From positions 1 through 6,434 of the forward strand of contig QMLK01000060.1 of assembly GCA_003646705.1 (NCBI GenBank): DNA of 6,434 nt, in the 5' to 3' direction. The translations under genes were made by a program, and so were the position numbers. Shown piece by piece: positions 5,011 through 6,434 of this stretch. Origin of the DNA: Deltaproteobacteria bacterium. Its GTDB lineage: Bacteria; Desulfobacterota; B13-G15. Positions within the stretch are counted from its first letter, which is position 1, and each line of letters opens with the position of its first letter. The notes under the pieces were generated by a model. The model did not search any database and had not been told where the DNA came from. It saw only the letters and a list, made by a program, of their open reading frames with translations.

Positions 5011-6434
5011 TTATTTGACCTTGCAGATCACGTTGAGCAGGGCCTGGCGCCCCTCCTGTTGGACCACCCGCAGGGCTCGCTCGAGGGCCGGACCGACCTC
5101 CTCAGGCCTCTCCACCCTTTCCCCGTAGCCTCCGAAGGCCTCGCAGATCTTTTCATACCGGCCGGGGTAGAGCTCGCTCAAGGGGAAGCAATCCCCCCTT
5201 GAGGCCCACCCCTGGGGGTAGACGTTCCGGGTGGCCTCCCTCACCGCCTTCCAGCAGCTGTTGTTGTACACGATGGTCAGGATCGGCAGTTTATGGGCCG
5301 CCGCAAGGGAGTGGCAGGCGCTCGGGACCGAGAAAATGTAGCTGCCGTCCCCCACCGTGGCCACCACCGTCCTGTCGGGGAGGCCCAACTTGATGCCCAG
5401 GGCTGTGCCGAGCCCCCAGCCGAGATAGCCGGCGTGGGGGTTGCAGAAGTAGTGGCCGGGGAGCTGGCTCATGAAGGGTTTCATGCCGTTGTCGTACTCG
5501 TTGACCACGATGGCCTCGTCCCCCAACACCTCCTTCACGTTGTAGGAGACCCAGTCCGGGTCCAGGGGCAGGCTGGATGAGGCGGCACGGGCGCATGAGA
5601 GGTATTCCGCGAAGATCTCCTCGTGCATCCTGGCGAGCCTTTCCCTTCTGGAGCGAAGGGCCTCTTCCTTCCCCTCCAGAGGCTCGGCCAGGAGGTCCAC
5701 CAGTTGCCTCAAGACGGTGGCGGGGTCCCCCTGAACGGTCAGATGGGAGGGGAAGGTCCTTGCGGGGTACCGGCTGTAGAGGGGGTCGGTACCGATCTGG
5801 ACGACCACGGTCGAGCTCGGGGGCTTTGCCCTCTCGGGATACCAGGGGACGTCGCAATCTACGACCAAGATCAGGTCGGCAACCGGCAGAAAGGGGTCCG
5901 GTGAGAAGCCCAGATGGCAGGGGTGGTCGGTGGGGAAGTTCATGTACTCGGGGTTGAAGGTGACCACGGCCACAGCCGCCCTTTCGGAGAGTTCGATGAG
6001 CGCTTCGACGGCCTCCGGGGACCGACCGAGGGAGGACGTTATGACGAGGGGGAAACGGGCCTCGAGCAACAGCTCGGCGAGCCTCTCGATCTTCTTGAGA
6101 TCAGGGGATGTGCTCGGCAGGTCGTAGGGGAACTCGGACCGAACCTCCACTTCTCCCACCGGGGACGCCATGACCTCCGGGGGCAGGATCAGATACACGG
6201 GGCCCTTCGGCTCCGACAGGGCCATGGCAAGGGCCCTGTCGATGACCGCCTCCAGTTGGAACGGGCTCCGCAGTTCGTAGTACCATTTGACCTGCTCCCG
6301 TACTATGCCCGCTTGGTCGTATAGGTCCTGTCCCCAGTGGACGTAGCTGAACCGTCCCTCCCCCTCCACGGGCGACCGTCCCGCGCTGAACAGGATGGGC
6401 ACCTGGGCACGATTTGCCGCCATCAACATCCCCA
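5011..6434 (-). CDS. Thiamine-diphosphate-dependent enzyme, acetolactate-synthase-like (5' partial)
   Basis: The reading frame is open to the window edge, so the start is outside; the first visible ATG (6429) is internal, because the sequence around it (GMLMAANRAQVPILFSAGRSP) is the middle of the N-terminal thiamine-binding domain of this superfamily. About 90-100 residues, including the catalytic glutamate, are missing. Numbered from that ATG, residues 31-54 (HWGQDLYDQAGIVREQVKWY and on) and EPKGPVYLILPPEV (73-86) resemble the archaeal/thermophile branch often labelled acetolactate synthase large subunit. The central domain is about 108-245. The C-terminal domain holds the diphosphate/magnesium motif GDG (360-362) to NN (389-390). 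The family covers acetolactate synthases, 2-oxoacid decarboxylases and related ligases or lyases. No ilvN, ilvC or leu gene is adjacent, so the true substrate is open. The TAA stop abuts the glgP promoter. Confidence 0.85.
   Translation of the reverse strand, partial: GMLMAANRAQVPILFSAGRSPVEGEGRFSYVHWGQDLYDQAGIVREQVKWYYELRSPFQLEAVIDRALAMALSEPKGPVYLILPPEVMASPVGEVEVRSEFPYDLPSTSPDLKKIERLAELLLEARFPLVITSSLGRSPEAVEALIELSERAAVAVVTFNPEYMNFPTDHPCHLGFSPDPFLPVADLILVVDCDVPWYPERAKPPSSTVVVQIGTDPLYSRYPARTFPSHLTVQGDPATVLRQLVDLLAEPLEGKEEALRSRRERLARMHEEIFAEYLSCARAASSSLPLDPDWVSYNVKEVLGDEAIVVNEYDNGMKPFMSQLPGHYFCNPHAGYLGWGLGTALGIKLGLPDRTVVATVGDGSYIFSVPSACHSLAAAHKLPILTIVYNNSCWKAVREATRNVYPQGWASRGDCFPLSELYPGRYEKICEAFGGYGERVERPEEVGPALERALRVVQQEGRQALLNVICKVK

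Noticed and set aside
5291..5857. A 188-codon minus-strand frame inside the thiamine-diphosphate enzyme gene.
   Set aside because: It is an out-of-frame reading of a gene whose motifs are intact; the product is Arg/Gly/Pro-rich low-complexity sequence.
5577..6324. Several plus-strand frames of 93-136 codons opposite the thiamine-diphosphate enzyme.
   Set aside because: All are antisense shadows with biased composition, no convincing ribosome binding site and no family resemblance.

Overview
The window reads as a moderately GC-rich bacterial chromosome segment, probably from a thermophilic or moderately thermophilic member of the old Deltaproteobacteria (Thermodesulfobacteriota and relatives). 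The reasons are the heavy use of AGG for arginine and of ATA for isoleucine beside GC-rich codons, Lys/Glu-rich proteins, and a sigma-32-type factor of the kind common in delta-proteobacteria. This placement is inference; there is no rRNA or other marker in the window. Genes are packed tightly. No stretch over about 85 bases lacks a gene, and I see no tRNA, rRNA, CRISPR array, insertion sequence or phage gene.

Layout. On the plus strand, positions 1-594 hold the end of an ATP synthase operon: the last 61 codons of atpD, then complete atpC. Everything else runs on the minus strand, so the order of reading is right to left. At the right edge is a 5'-truncated thiamine-diphosphate enzyme of the acetolactate-synthase-like family (6434 to 5011). 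It is followed by a clear sigma-70 promoter and glgP, an alpha-glucan phosphorylase (4942 to 2384). After a weak hairpin and an 81-base gap comes rpoH, a heat-shock-type sigma factor (2302 to 1364). Directly behind it are two small unrecognised genes: an 88-residue protein (1347 to 1081) and a four-helix membrane protein with two cysteine clusters (1084 to 563). The last gene collides tail to tail with atpC, and the coding regions overlap by 32 bases.

How the genes work together. AtpD and AtpC are parts of the F1 sector of ATP synthase. GlgP releases glucose-1-phosphate from stored glucan and has its own strong promoter, with palindromes around the expected transcription start that could be an operator. 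RpoH directs RNA polymerase to stress promoters. The spacing between rpoH and the 88-residue gene (tandem stop codons running into a strong ribosome binding site) and the GTGA overlap with the membrane gene show that these three are very likely one translationally linked unit. The membrane cysteine protein and its small partner are therefore candidates for a stress- or redox-linked function, though nothing in the sequence proves this.

The most interesting leads are the rpoH-linked pair of unknown genes, the unusual start region of rpoH (possible near-leaderless transcript, with a competing out-of-frame start), and the palindromic glgP promoter. I did not find convincing evidence for a wholly new multi-gene system.
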